A stretch of DNA of 38,907 nucleotides, taken from NCBI RefSeq assembly GCF_001279775.1, contig NZ_LGDG01000267.1:1-38907 (forward strand), given 5' to 3'. This DNA is from Streptomyces sp. MMG1533 (GTDB lineage: Bacteria; Actinomycetota; Actinomycetes; Streptomycetales; Streptomycetaceae). Below, piece after piece: positions 1 through 7,344 of the stretch. How positions within the stretch are numbered: position 1 is the stretch's first letter; the number at the start of each line of letters is the position of its first letter. Below the pieces are notes generated by a model that saw nothing but the letters and a program-made list of their open reading frames with translations, did no database searches and had not been told where the DNA came from. The position numbers were made by a program, and so were the translations under genes.

Positions 1-1
1 C

Positions 2-622
2 CCCTACACCGTGAACGACCAGTTCATGGTCACCACGGCGCTCACCATCGCCCACTGGAACAGGGAACACGGCGCCCGCCCCCGCCCCCTCCCCACCAGC
101 ATGCCCGTGGACGACCGCCCCCGCGACACCACCATGCCCATCGGCAACGGCACCCGACTCGTCGAAGTCCCCTTCGCACCAGACGAGTTGGACCACCCCC
201 CGATGGCCGACCTGCTGCGCCGCACGGCAACCCGCACCCGTGCCCTCAAGTCCCTCCCCCGCCCCCAGCTCGGCCACGGCGCCTCCCTCCTGACCGCCCC
301 GGTCACCCCCGTGGCGTGGCGTGCCGCGCTCACCCGGGGTCTGCGCAGGGCCGCCGCGCCCTGGACCTCGACGACCCTCCTCAGCAACATCGGGCGGATC
401 CCGTACCCCCTGGACTTCGGCGAGGAGGCCGGCCGCGCGCACGCCGTGTGGTTCTCCGCGCCGGCCCGGATGCCCCGCGGCCTCACCGTCACCACCGCCT
501 CCACCGCGGGCCGCCTCCACCTCGCCCTGCGCTGGTCGCGCGCCCTGCTCGGCCACGGCGACGGCGCCCACCTGCGGGACCTCTTCGAGCACTACCTGCA
601 CACCACGGAGGCCGGCACATGA
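2..622 (+). CDS. Condensation/PapA-type acyltransferase, C-terminal part (5' end outside window)
   Basis: The frame is open from base 2, so the gene begins before the window; the internal GTG at 11 is not a believable start. The visible 206 residues resemble the C-terminal half of condensation or wax-ester-synthase/PapA-like acyltransferases. The signs are a TVND-like opening followed by an ALTIAHWN helix, a TTLLSNIGR strand-loop matching the family's LSNLGR-type motif, and a final helix ending near the C-terminus. The catalytic HHxxxDG motif would lie upstream and cannot be checked. By family, such enzymes join an acyl group to an alcohol or amine. The ATGA overlap with the next gene makes it the first visible gene of a tailoring operon. 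The substrate is unknown. Confidence 0.7.
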   Translation, partial: PYTVNDQFMVTTALTIAHWNREHGARPRPLPTSMPVDDRPRDTTMPIGNGTRLVEVPFAPDELDHPPMADLLRRTATRTRALKSLPRPQLGHGASLLTAPVTPVAWRAALTRGLRRAAAPWTSTTLLSNIGRIPYPLDFGEEAGRAHAVWFSAPARMPRGLTVTTASTAGRLHLALRWSRALLGHGDGAHLRDLFEHYLHTTEAGT

Positions 623-1347
623 CCTCTACCGAGCAACTCCCCAAAGATCTCCGGGACTTCTACGAGGACCCCGCCGTCCCCGTGGCCTCCGGCACCCCGC
701 GTTCCCTCCGCCAGGCCCGCATGCTGGCAGCCGCCCTCGGCACCGAGAGGGCCCGGACGATCCTCGACATCGGCTGCGGCGACGGCACCGCCGCGGCCAC
801 CGCCGCCCCGCTCCTCCCCGGCCACCGCATCATCGGCGTCGACTGGTCCCAGGACGCCCTGAAACGTGCCCGCGCCCACCTGACGTACGCGATCCGCGGT
901 GAACTCACAGGCGACGGCCTGCCGTTCGGCACCGGCTCCGCCGACGCCGTGCTGTTCAGCGAGGTGATCGAGCACCTCGTGGACCCGGACGCCGCGCTCG
1001 ACGAGATCCGCCGCGTCCTGCGCCCGGGAGGCCACCTCATGCTGTCCACCCCCAACCTGGCGGCCTGGTACAACCGCGCCCTGCTGCTGGCCGGTGTCCA
1101 GCCCGTGTTCTCGGAGGTGAGCCTGCGGGCCGTTCACGGCCGACCCGGGCGGGAGGTCGTAGGACATCTGCGGCTGTACACGGCCCGCGCGCTGAGGGAG
1201 TTCGTCACGGCGGCCGGCTTCGAGGTCGTACGGCTCGAAGGGGCTCCCTTCCACGGCGTACCGCGTCCGCTGCGACCGTTCGACCGGCTGGCCTGTGCCA
1301 GACCGTCGCTCGCGTCGATCCTGCTCCTCCATGCACGAAGGACGTAG
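619..1347 (+). CDS. Class I SAM-dependent methyltransferase
   Basis: A protein of 242 residues starting at the ATG that overlaps the upstream stop (ATGA, 619-622), which implies translational coupling. Motif I is clear (ILDIGCGDGTAA), followed by an acidic strand end in IIGVDWSQDALKRA and the post-motif LRPGGHLMLSTPN of UbiG/Methyltransf_11-type enzymes. An LYTARALREF stretch near the C-terminus also fits that group. It is cytosolic with no signal or membrane segment. The substrate cannot be read from sequence. The neighbouring acyltransferase and FkbM methyltransferase suggest it modifies a lipid-like or secondary metabolite. A longer in-frame reading from 316 overlaps the upstream gene fully and is rejected. 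Confidence 0.85.
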   Translation: MTSTEQLPKDLRDFYEDPAVPVASGTPRSLRQARMLAAALGTERARTILDIGCGDGTAAATAAPLLPGHRIIGVDWSQDALKRARAHLTYAIRGELTGDGLPFGTGSADAVLFSEVIEHLVDPDAALDEIRRVLRPGGHLMLSTPNLAAWYNRALLLAGVQPVFSEVSLRAVHGRPGREVVGHLRLYTARALREFVTAAGFEVVRLEGAPFHGVPRPLRPFDRLACARPSLASILLLHARRT

Positions 1348-1350
1348 GCG

Positions 1351-2268
1351 ATGTGGTGGGGAGTGGCCGCGGCCCTGCTGGCGAACGTCCTCTACAGCAC
1401 CGGATTCGTCCTGGAGAAGCGGGCGTTGGCCACTCTGCCCGAGGTCAGCATCCGCCGGCCGGTCCGCCTGCTCGGGCTGGTGCTGCGCAGCCCGCTGTGG
1501 ATCGGCGGGTCGCTCTCCCTCGCAGCCGGATTCGGTGCGCAGCTCGCCGTCTACCGGACGCTGCCGATCGCCGCCGCGCAGGGCATCTTCGTCTCCGGTC
1601 TGGTCCTGCTCGTGCTGCTGTCCGCCCGCCTGCTGGGCGAGGAGACCACCGGCCGCGAGCGGTACGCGCTGGGCGCGATCCTCGCCGCGCTGCTCATGGT
1701 CGTCCTGTCGCTGAACGAGAGGTCCGACACCGTGAGCCAGGAGGCGCCGTACCCGCTGATCCTGCTGGTGTGCGTGCCGTCGCTGGCGGCGGGCGTGGGG
1801 CTGTACAACGCCGCCGAGCGCCGCACCCGGCACCGGCACCGCGCGCCGACCACGGGCGTCGAGTACGGCGTGGCGGTGGGGCTGCTGTACGGCGTCAGCT
1901 CGCTCGCGATCAAGGGCATGTCGAGTTACCTGACGGCGAGTGGTCTCGGCGGGGCCCTTCTCGACGTGCTCCGCTCCCCGTATCCGTATCTCCTGCTCTT
2001 CACCGGCGCATTCGGTCTCGTCATGTCGCAGGCGGCGCTGCAACGCTGCCGGGCCTCGCTGATCGTGCCCGTGTGCACGACCGTGACCTGCCTGTACACG
2101 GCGGTGCTCGGCACGCTCTCGTTCGGTGAGGCACTGCCGCACGACCCGATCAGACTCGCGCTGCGCCTCGCGGGCATCGTGCTCGCCGTCGCCGTACTGC
2201 TGAGCATGCCCAAGCACGACCAGGCGCCCCAACCCTCCCTCGGTGCCAAGGAGTTGACACCCCCGTGA
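1351..2268 (+). CDS. DMT-superfamily (EamA-like) membrane transporter
   Basis: A 305-residue, very hydrophobic protein with about nine or ten predicted membrane segments, few charged residues and two similar halves. This is the architecture of EamA/DMT-type small-molecule carriers. The ATG at 1351 lies three bases after the methyltransferase stop, with AAGGACG as a plausible ribosome site inside that gene's tail. The C-terminus is a short charged cytoplasmic tail. Its end overlaps the next gene by GTGA (2265-2268). In this operon it would export or import the product of the acyl/methyl-transferases, but that role is inferred from position only. Substrate specificity in DMT carriers cannot be predicted from sequence. 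Confidence 0.8.
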   Translation: MWWGVAAALLANVLYSTGFVLEKRALATLPEVSIRRPVRLLGLVLRSPLWIGGSLSLAAGFGAQLAVYRTLPIAAAQGIFVSGLVLLVLLSARLLGEETTGRERYALGAILAALLMVVLSLNERSDTVSQEAPYPLILLVCVPSLAAGVGLYNAAERRTRHRHRAPTTGVEYGVAVGLLYGVSSLAIKGMSSYLTASGLGGALLDVLRSPYPYLLLFTGAFGLVMSQAALQRCRASLIVPVCTTVTCLYTAVLGTLSFGEALPHDPIRLALRLAGIVLAVAVLLSMPKHDQAPQPSLGAKELTPP

Positions 2269-2489
2269 AACCCGACGACCCACTGCTGAAGATCCTCGCG
2301 TGCCCGCTCGACAAAGGGCCGCTGCACCTCGTCCCTGCGGACGGACCGGAACAGACCGAGGTCCTCTACAACCCGCGCCTGCAGCGGCGTTATCCGATCG
2401 TCGACGGCATCCCCCAACTGCTGCCGTCCTCCGGGGAACAGGTCTCGGACGACGAGCACAACGAGCTACTGAAACGGACGGCTCCATGA
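2265..2489 (+). CDS. Trm112-like small protein
   Basis: A 74-residue protein with the Trm112/YcaR signature: an LACP turn near the N-terminus, then YPIVDGIPQLLP matching the family's YPIxDGIPxxL core. The usual second cysteine of the CPxC knuckle is Asp (CPLD), so zinc binding is probably lost. Trm112 proteins in yeast activate methyltransferase partners by forming heterodimers; bacterial homologues are often encoded beside methyltransferases. Here it sits between a class I methyltransferase and an FkbM methyltransferase, overlapping its neighbours by GTGA and ATGA. A partner role is therefore a reasonable inference, not shown. Start is GTG at 2265. Confidence 0.8.
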   Translation: MKPDDPLLKILACPLDKGPLHLVPADGPEQTEVLYNPRLQRRYPIVDGIPQLLPSSGEQVSDDEHNELLKRTAP

Positions 2490-3319
2490 CGGGCCCCGCA
2501 CGCACCTGGGCGGCCCGGGTGGCCCCCCACCTCCCCACCCGTCTGGTCGCCGCTGCCGCCAGAGCCGTGTACCCGCGGTTCGAACCGGAGTTGGCGCGAC
2601 TCGCCGACCTGTGTCCGGCGGGCTGCGGTACGGCCGTGGACGTCGGCGGCTGGTACGGCCCCTGGACGCGGCGGCTGTCCGGACGGGCGCGCCGGGTGGT
2701 GACCGTCGAGCCGGTGCCCCATCTGGCACGGCTGCTGACCTCGGCGGCCCCGGCGAACGTCCGGGTGATCCAGGCCGCCGCCGCGGACCGTCCGGGCACC
2801 GCCCGCCTGTGGCTGCCGCCGGACGACGCGGGCGACCGGGGTGTGTCGTCACTGGTCCGCCGGGACATCCACGGCCGCGCGGTGGAGGTGCCCTGCATCA
2901 CCCTCGACGAACTGGCCCTGCGCGACGTCGGCTTCATCAAGGTCGACGTGGACGGGAGCGAGCTGGCGGTGCTGCGCGGAGCGACGGGGCTGCTGGCGCG
3001 CGACCGGCCGGCCCTCTTCGTCGAGCTGGAGTCCCGTATCCAGCCGATCGCGCCGGTGGTGACGTACCTGTCCATGCTCGGCTACGACGGCTGGGTGCTG
3101 CCCCGCGACAACTGGGTGCCGCTGGCCGGCTTCCCGCTGGAGGCCCACCAGTCGGTGGCCTCGTACGTCGTCGCGCACGGGCTGCTGCGCCGCGTCCTGC
3201 CGTTCCGCAAGCGCCCCCGGTACGTGAACTCGGTGCTGTTCCTCCCGGACGGCCGCCGTCCGGGGCACCGGCAGGTGGGGGACGATGGTGCGCATGTCCT
3301 CCGGAAAGCCCCCGGCTAG
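2486..3319 (+). CDS. FkbM-family methyltransferase
   Basis: A protein of 277 residues starting at the ATG overlapping the Trm112-like stop (2486-2489). The nucleotide-binding core reads TAVDVGGWYGPWTRRL with VTVEPVPHLARLL, and the diagnostic FkbM segment IKVDVDGSELAVLRGA follows. FkbM-type enzymes mostly O-methylate hydroxyls on sugars or polyketides. The C-terminal 60 residues are basic and may contact the substrate or membrane. The reading frame is open back to 2300, but the overlap start gives the normal family N-terminus. The next gene begins inside its last 35 bases. It is part of the same coupled operon. Confidence 0.85.
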   Translation: MTGPARTWAARVAPHLPTRLVAAAARAVYPRFEPELARLADLCPAGCGTAVDVGGWYGPWTRRLSGRARRVVTVEPVPHLARLLTSAAPANVRVIQAAAADRPGTARLWLPPDDAGDRGVSSLVRRDIHGRAVEVPCITLDELALRDVGFIKVDVDGSELAVLRGATGLLARDRPALFVELESRIQPIAPVVTYLSMLGYDGWVLPRDNWVPLAGFPLEAHQSVASYVVAHGLLRRVLPFRKRPRYVNSVLFLPDGRRPGHRQVGDDGAHVLRKAPG

Positions 3320-3902
3320 CCCCTTCACCCGTCTCGACTTCCAGCTGGTGCTGCTGCGCCGCATGGCCGATCACAACCCCGATCTGGTGGAGAACGCCCG
3401 CCACGAGCTGGGCGTCTCGATCGCGGACATGCGGGAGGCCAACAAGCGGTGGCAGGCGATGGTCCGCTCCCCGCGGTCCCGGTCCGCCGCCTCCCGCTAC
3501 CGCTCGATCCTGGGCGAGCCCGAGTCGGTACTCACCCGCAGGATCGGCGACCTGGAGTGCGAGGCCCGCCTCTGGCCCCTACCCCTCTGGCCGGACCTCC
3601 GCTTCGAGGTGCTCCTCGCCCCGAACGGTGCCGTCTGGAACGAGTGGCTGATCCGCACCCCAGGGACCGAAGGACCTTCGCTGCGGACCCTCGACGACCT
3701 CACCCCCTGGTCGTGCACGGTCGACGAGGCGGCCCGCGCCTTCGCCCCGGCCCGCCCGCTCCAGGGGACGGCGCCGACGCGCTGGGGGCTGGCCTTCAGC
3801 GCCCCGGACGGCCGGGGCGTGCGGTGGGAGTGTGTCGCCGAGTTCACGTGGGGGCTGTTGCAGCGGGTGGCGGTCAACGACCGGTCCGCCGATGGCGACT
3901 AG
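3285..3902 (+). CDS. Conserved-looking hypothetical protein
   Basis: A 205-residue soluble protein that I do not recognise. The ATG at 3285 follows a GGTGGGGG ribosome site and overlaps the FkbM gene end by 35 bases; an ATG at 3294 is an alternative. The N-terminal third is helical and charged (LVLLRRMADHNPDLVENARHEL), the rest mixed, rich in Trp and Pro and ending in an acidic tail. Codon use and overlap suggest a genuine gene in the upstream operon. No catalytic motif, membrane segment or signal peptide is visible. Confidence 0.6.
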   Translation: MVRMSSGKPPASPFTRLDFQLVLLRRMADHNPDLVENARHELGVSIADMREANKRWQAMVRSPRSRSAASRYRSILGEPESVLTRRIGDLECEARLWPLPLWPDLRFEVLLAPNGAVWNEWLIRTPGTEGPSLRTLDDLTPWSCTVDEAARAFAPARPLQGTAPTRWGLAFSAPDGRGVRWECVAEFTWGLLQRVAVNDRSADGD

Positions 3903-3950
3903 CGCCGGCCAATCCAGGTCCTCCCCCTCCCTCGGCCCCACTCCCCCGAG

Positions 3951-4346
3951 GCTCTCCGTGGGTGGCGGCACCGGCCCGCCGACGCGGCGCGGGTGCTGCT
4001 CGGCCCGGCCCGCGGCGCCGAAATCGTCTTCGTCGGACGGGACGAGGCCGAGACCGTGTGGGGCACCGGCAAGGCGGCGGAGGTCCGGGACCTGCTCCGC
4101 CCCGCCCGCGTCGTCGTGGTCAAGGACGCCGGGCACAGCGCGACGGCGTACACGGAGGACGGCGAGGAGACCTTCGTCCGCACGCCCCCGTCCCGGGTCG
4201 TCGAACGGGTCGGCGCCGGCGACGCGTTCGCCGCGGGCCATCTGTCGGCGGCGCTGCTCGAAGGGCGCGGCGCCAGGGAGGGCCTGCGCCGCGGCCACCG
4301 GCCGGCCGCCGCGGCCCTGGGCACCCGGGACGACGTACCGACCTGA
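3951..4346 (+). pseudogene. Remnant of a PfkB/KDG-kinase-type sugar kinase (C-terminal part)
   Basis: From about 3951 the frame reads WRHRPADAARVLLG and then EIVFVGRDEAETVWGTG, as in 2-keto-3-deoxygluconate kinases. VVVKDAGHSATAY and the PfkB signature GAGDAFAAGHLSAALLEG at about 4212-4265 follow. The ATP/catalytic signature is present, but the N-terminal two thirds of the roughly 300-residue family are missing, and no start with a ribosome site precedes it. The stop at 4344-4346 directly abuts the stop of the opposite-strand ATP-grasp gene. It is most likely the decayed tail of a former carbohydrate-catabolism gene. A GTG at 3993 could give a 117-residue product, but that would lack the sugar-binding half. 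Confidence 0.75.
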
Positions 4347-5216
4347 TCAGCGAGCCGCCGCCAGGATCGCCTCGACCACCGCCCGCACCGAGTCCGGATG
4401 CAGGAACAGGAACAGGTTCGGCTCGACCAGCTCCAGCTCCATCACCAGCGGCCGGCCGTCCTCCCCGTCCACCAGGTCGACCCGGGCGTACAGCACCTCC
4501 TGCGCGTCCGGTACGGCGGCCAGGGCCCGCTCGGCGACGGACACTTCGGCCGGGGTCGGGGTCCAGGGCTCCAGGCCGGGATGGGCGACCTTGTCGGCGT
4601 CGAAGGCCGTGCCGGGGGCGAGGACGGCCCGCTTGCGGCTGGCATGGAGCAGACGCCCGCCGAAGAACTGCAACGCCCGCTCACCACGCTCGTCGATGCC
4701 CTTCATGTACGGCTGCACCATCGCCGTGAGCCCCTCCTCGTGCATGTGCGCGAGGTGTCGTACGGCCCTCTCGTGCTGCTCGGGCGTGTAGCGCGCGGCG
4801 TAACGGGCGCCGGCCCCGGAAGCGGGCTTGACGACGTACTCGTGGTCGCCGGGGAGGTCGACGGCGTCACCCGGCGCGACGTACCGGGTGGAGACGACGG
4901 GCACACCGGCCGCCGTCAGATCCCCGAGGTACCGCTTGTCGGTGTTCCACCGCACCACCTCGGCCGGGTTCGCCAGCCGCGTGGCCTTGGCGCAGCGCTC
5001 CGCCCACGCCACGAACTCGGCCGCCCGCCAGCTGTAGTCCCAGGTGGACCGGATGACGGCGATGTCGTAGGCCCCCCAGTCGACACCGGCGTCGTCCCAG
5101 AACACGGCGTCCGCCTCGGCCCCGGCCGCGCGCAGCGCCGCCAGCAGGACGGGCAGGTCGGCGTCCTTGCCGGCCTTCGGCCGGGGGTCGTAGGTGACGA
5201 GGGCGACTCGGGGCAC
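4347..5216 (-). CDS. ATP-grasp superfamily ligase
   Basis: A protein of 289 residues; the GTG start at 5216 is chosen because AAGGAG lies about eight bases upstream and the product then starts with the expected strand VPRVALVTYD. It has the ATP-grasp layout: an N-terminal pre-grasp domain (residues 1-90, with WDDAGVDWGAYDIAVIRSTWDYS), NTDKRYLGDL, the nucleotide-binding VVKPASGAGARYAARY, and the metal-binding end VLYARVDLVDGEDGRP plus MELELVEPNLF. It resembles the DcsG/RimK/glutathione-synthetase-like branch, which makes carbon-nitrogen bonds through an acyl phosphate. The substrates are unknown. It is convergent with the kinase remnant and divergent from the MerR-PP2C gene. Confidence 0.8.
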   Translation of the reverse strand: MPRVALVTYDPRPKAGKDADLPVLLAALRAAGAEADAVFWDDAGVDWGAYDIAVIRSTWDYSWRAAEFVAWAERCAKATRLANPAEVVRWNTDKRYLGDLTAAGVPVVSTRYVAPGDAVDLPGDHEYVVKPASGAGARYAARYTPEQHERAVRHLAHMHEEGLTAMVQPYMKGIDERGERALQFFGGRLLHASRKRAVLAPGTAFDADKVAHPGLEPWTPTPAEVSVAERALAAVPDAQEVLYARVDLVDGEDGRPLVMELELVEPNLFLFLHPDSVRAVVEAILAAAR

Positions 5217-5283
5217 GGCGGACTCCTTCTCATACGGCTCGGCTGGCAGGCTAACCGCCGCCCCCGCAACCGCGACAACCCGT

Positions 5284-5314
5284 TTGACCTTCCCCTTCGG
5301 GGAAGCCCCAGCAT
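5284..5314 (+). promoter_or_regulatory. MerR-type promoter/operator with 19-bp spacer
   Basis: A -35 box TTGACC (5284-5289) is separated by 19 bp from CAGCAT (5309-5314). A palindrome CTTCCCC-TTC-GGGGAAG (5289-5305) fills the spacer. The over-long spacer with a dyad between the boxes is the hallmark of MerR-regulated promoters. It lies 34 bp upstream of the MerR-PP2C start, so autoregulation is likely. Confidence 0.75.
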
Positions 5315-5347
5315 CGGTGGCGGGCACCAAGGAATCCGGGGGTACGC

Positions 5348-6424
5348 ATGGACGACGGCCTGCTGACGATCGGCACGTTCGCGAAGGCCTGCCGGCTGTC
5401 GCCCAAGGCGCTGCGGCTGTACGACGAGCTGGAGCTGCTGCGTCCGGCGCGGGTGGACCCCGGCACGGGATACCGGTACTACGCGGTCGAGCAGCTGGAG
5501 CAGGCGCGGCTGGTGGCGTGGCTGCGGCGGCTGGGGATGCCGCTGGCCCGGATCCGCGAGGTGTGCGAGACGTACGCCCTCGACTCCGGGGCCGCCGCCC
5601 GGGAGATCCGCGCGTACTGGGCGCGGGTCGAGGCGGATACGGCCGTACGGCGGGACCTCGCCGCGTTCCTCGTGGACCAACTGACCGAAACACCGAGGAA
5701 GGACACCACCATGCTGGAACTGCGCTACTTCGCCCACTCGGACCGGGGGCGGGTCCGCCCCGAGAACCAGGACACGGCGTACGCGGGCACCCGGCTGCTC
5801 GCGGTCGCGGACGGCTTCGGCGCGGCGGGCGCGCCCGCGAGCAGCGCCGCAGTGGAGGCGCTGAGGTTCCTGGACACGGAGGAGGTCCCCGCGGGCAACG
5901 TCCTCAACCTGCTGGAGGACGCGGTGCGGGGCGCGACGGAAGCGGTCCGGGACGTCACCCGGGGCGCGGACGACATCGGCACCACCCTGACCGCCCTGCT
6001 GTGGACGGGCTCCCGCCTCGCCCTGGTCCACATCGGCGACTCCCGCGCGTATCTGCTTCGCGACGGCGGCCTCTTCCGCATCACCCACGACCACACGATG
6101 GTCCAGTCGCTGATCGACGAGGGCCGCCTCACCCCCGAGGAGGCCGCCGCCCACCCCCAGCGCTCCCTGCTTCTGAAGGCCCTCCCGCCCACCGCCCCCG
6201 CGACCCCGGACCTCCGCCTCCACGACGCCCACCCCGGCGACCGCTACCTCCTCTGCTCCGACGGCCTGCCCACCGTCGTCCCCGACGACCGCATCCGCAC
6301 CCTGCTCACCTCCACGCCGGCTCCGGACGAGGCCGCACGCACCCTCGTCGCCGAGGCGAACAAGGCCGGCGGCCCGGACAACGTGAGCTGTGTGGTGGCG
6401 GACGTGGTGGAGGCGGCGGCCTAG
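5348..6424 (+). CDS. MerR-family regulator fused to PP2C-type Ser/Thr phosphatase
   Basis: A 358-residue fusion. Residues 1-121 are a MerR DNA-binding unit (LTIGTFAKACRLSPKALRLY, then a winged region and a coiled linker helix). Residues 122-358 are a PP2C phosphatase with RVRPENQD (Asp142), VADGFG (Asp155), GTTL, HIGDSRAYL, ITHDHT, CSDGL (Asp305) and GGPDNVS (Asp344). The metal-binding aspartates are intact, so the phosphatase should be active. The canonical VADGMGG loop is altered to VADGFGAAG. An internal ATG at 5711, in frame and preceded by GAGGAAGGA, could yield a separate phosphatase. The gene is convergent with the GntR gene; the stops overlap by four bases. Confidence 0.85.
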   Translation: MDDGLLTIGTFAKACRLSPKALRLYDELELLRPARVDPGTGYRYYAVEQLEQARLVAWLRRLGMPLARIREVCETYALDSGAAAREIRAYWARVEADTAVRRDLAAFLVDQLTETPRKDTTMLELRYFAHSDRGRVRPENQDTAYAGTRLLAVADGFGAAGAPASSAAVEALRFLDTEEVPAGNVLNLLEDAVRGATEAVRDVTRGADDIGTTLTALLWTGSRLALVHIGDSRAYLLRDGGLFRITHDHTMVQSLIDEGRLTPEEAAAHPQRSLLLKALPPTAPATPDLRLHDAHPGDRYLLCSDGLPTVVPDDRIRTLLTSTPAPDEAARTLVAEANKAGGPDNVSCVVADVVEAAA

Positions 6425-7125
6425 GGAGTGTCCGGCTCCCAGTCCAGCAACCGCACCTTCGCGACCGTGCGGACATGGCGGCGCATCGCGGTGGCCGCCT
6501 GTTTCGGCCGCCCCGCGGCGATGGCGTCGAGGATCGTCTGATGCTGAGTCAGGGAGCGCTTGGGGCGGTGGGGTTGGCGGAGGGATTCGGTGCGGCTCTC
6601 GGCGATCTGGACGGCGATGGAGCGCATGAACTCGGCGAGGAGGCTGCTGTGGGCGGCCGCGGTGACCGCCGCGTGGAACAAGCGGTCGCCCTCGATGCCG
6701 TGACCGCCCGCCTCGATCTCCTCGGCCATGTGGGCGAGCGCGGACCGCATCGCCGCGAGGTCGTCGTCCGTGCGGCGCTCGGCGGCCAGTTCGGCGAGTT
6801 TCGTCTCCAGGGCCTCGCGGGCCTCCAGGACGTCCGGGAGGCGCCGGCGGCGCTCGACCATCTTCTCGACGGGCTCGACGTCCAGGCTGTCGCGGACCAG
6901 GTACGTCCCCCCGCCGTGCCGTGCCTCCACCAGCCCCTGTACCTCCAGGACCACGATCGCCTGCTTGACCGAGGCCCGGCTGACACCCAGGCGCTGGGCC
7001 AGGTCTCGCTCGGGCGGGAGGCGGTCACCGGCCTTCAGGCCGCCCTCGGCGACGTACTGGCGCAGGCGGTCGAGCACCTGCTCGTACAGGCGCTGTTTCG
7101 TCATGGGGCGCAGGGCGTCGGTCAC
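6421..7125 (-). CDS. FadR/GntR-family transcriptional repressor, probably of the malonate genes
   Basis: A protein of 234 residues; the GTG at 7125 is preferred because GAAGGGGGG lies just upstream. The N-terminal winged helix is typical GntR (GDRLPPERDLAQRLGVSR, then GLVEARHGGGTYLV). The C-terminal domain is the all-helical FCD effector domain, with conserved acidic/His metal positions (EGDRLFHAAVTAAAHSSLL, TQHQTILDAI). FadR-subfamily members sense organic or acyl ligands and often repress a divergent catabolic operon. Here the divergent operon encodes a MatC-like permease and MatB, so the ligand is probably malonate or malonyl-CoA (inference). Two matching dyads in the intergenic region are candidate operators. 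Confidence 0.85.
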   Translation of the reverse strand: MTDALRPMTKQRLYEQVLDRLRQYVAEGGLKAGDRLPPERDLAQRLGVSRASVKQAIVVLEVQGLVEARHGGGTYLVRDSLDVEPVEKMVERRRRLPDVLEAREALETKLAELAAERRTDDDLAAMRSALAHMAEEIEAGGHGIEGDRLFHAAVTAAAHSSLLAEFMRSIAVQIAESRTESLRQPHRPKRSLTQHQTILDAIAAGRPKQAATAMRRHVRTVAKVRLLDWEPDTP

Positions 7126-7166
7126 GGGGTCCCCCCTTCGTCGGGAGCGTAACACCGGCCGTTCCG

Positions 7167-7273
7167 GTGGCCGAGTGGCTGAGCCAATTCCTGCGCGACC
7201 CCTTGACTGCGGCCCGGTGTGCGCCCACGCTAACCAGCCAGTCGACCTGTAAGTGGCTCAGCCACTCGGCCAC
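7167..7273. promoter_or_regulatory. Paired 20-bp inverted repeats, candidate GntR operators
   Basis: GTGGCCGAGTGGCTGAGCCA (7167-7186) recurs as its exact reverse complement at 7254-7273. Each arm holds an 11-bp dyad, TGGCTGAGCCA (7176-7186) and TGGCTCAGCCA (7254-7264), 78 bp apart centre to centre. The pair brackets the putative matC promoter between the divergent GntR and permease genes. The arrangement suggests cooperative binding or DNA looping by the repressor. Confidence 0.7.
7203..7233 (+). promoter_or_regulatory. Candidate promoter of the malonate operon
   Basis: TTGACT (7203-7208) is a good -35 box for the main sigma factor, with CGCTAA (7228-7233) as a weak -10 after 19 bp. It lies exactly between the two operator arms. 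The -10 assignment is uncertain. Confidence 0.4.
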
Positions 7274-7344
7274 TCTCCCCCCACCCCCACCACCACCGGC
7301 CGCCCTCCACACAACCGCTCCGGGACCCAAAGACGGGAGCCCGT

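Noticed and set aside
2575..2595. TTCGAA-containing stretch resembling a tRNA T-arm
   Set aside because: It lies inside the FkbM gene, and no cloverleaf can be folded around it.
592..3075. 827-codon open frame on the minus strand opposite the first operon
   Set aside because: Composition is Arg/Gln/Ala-rich without domains; it is the antisense of five overlapping recognisable genes and arises from the GC-biased codon structure.
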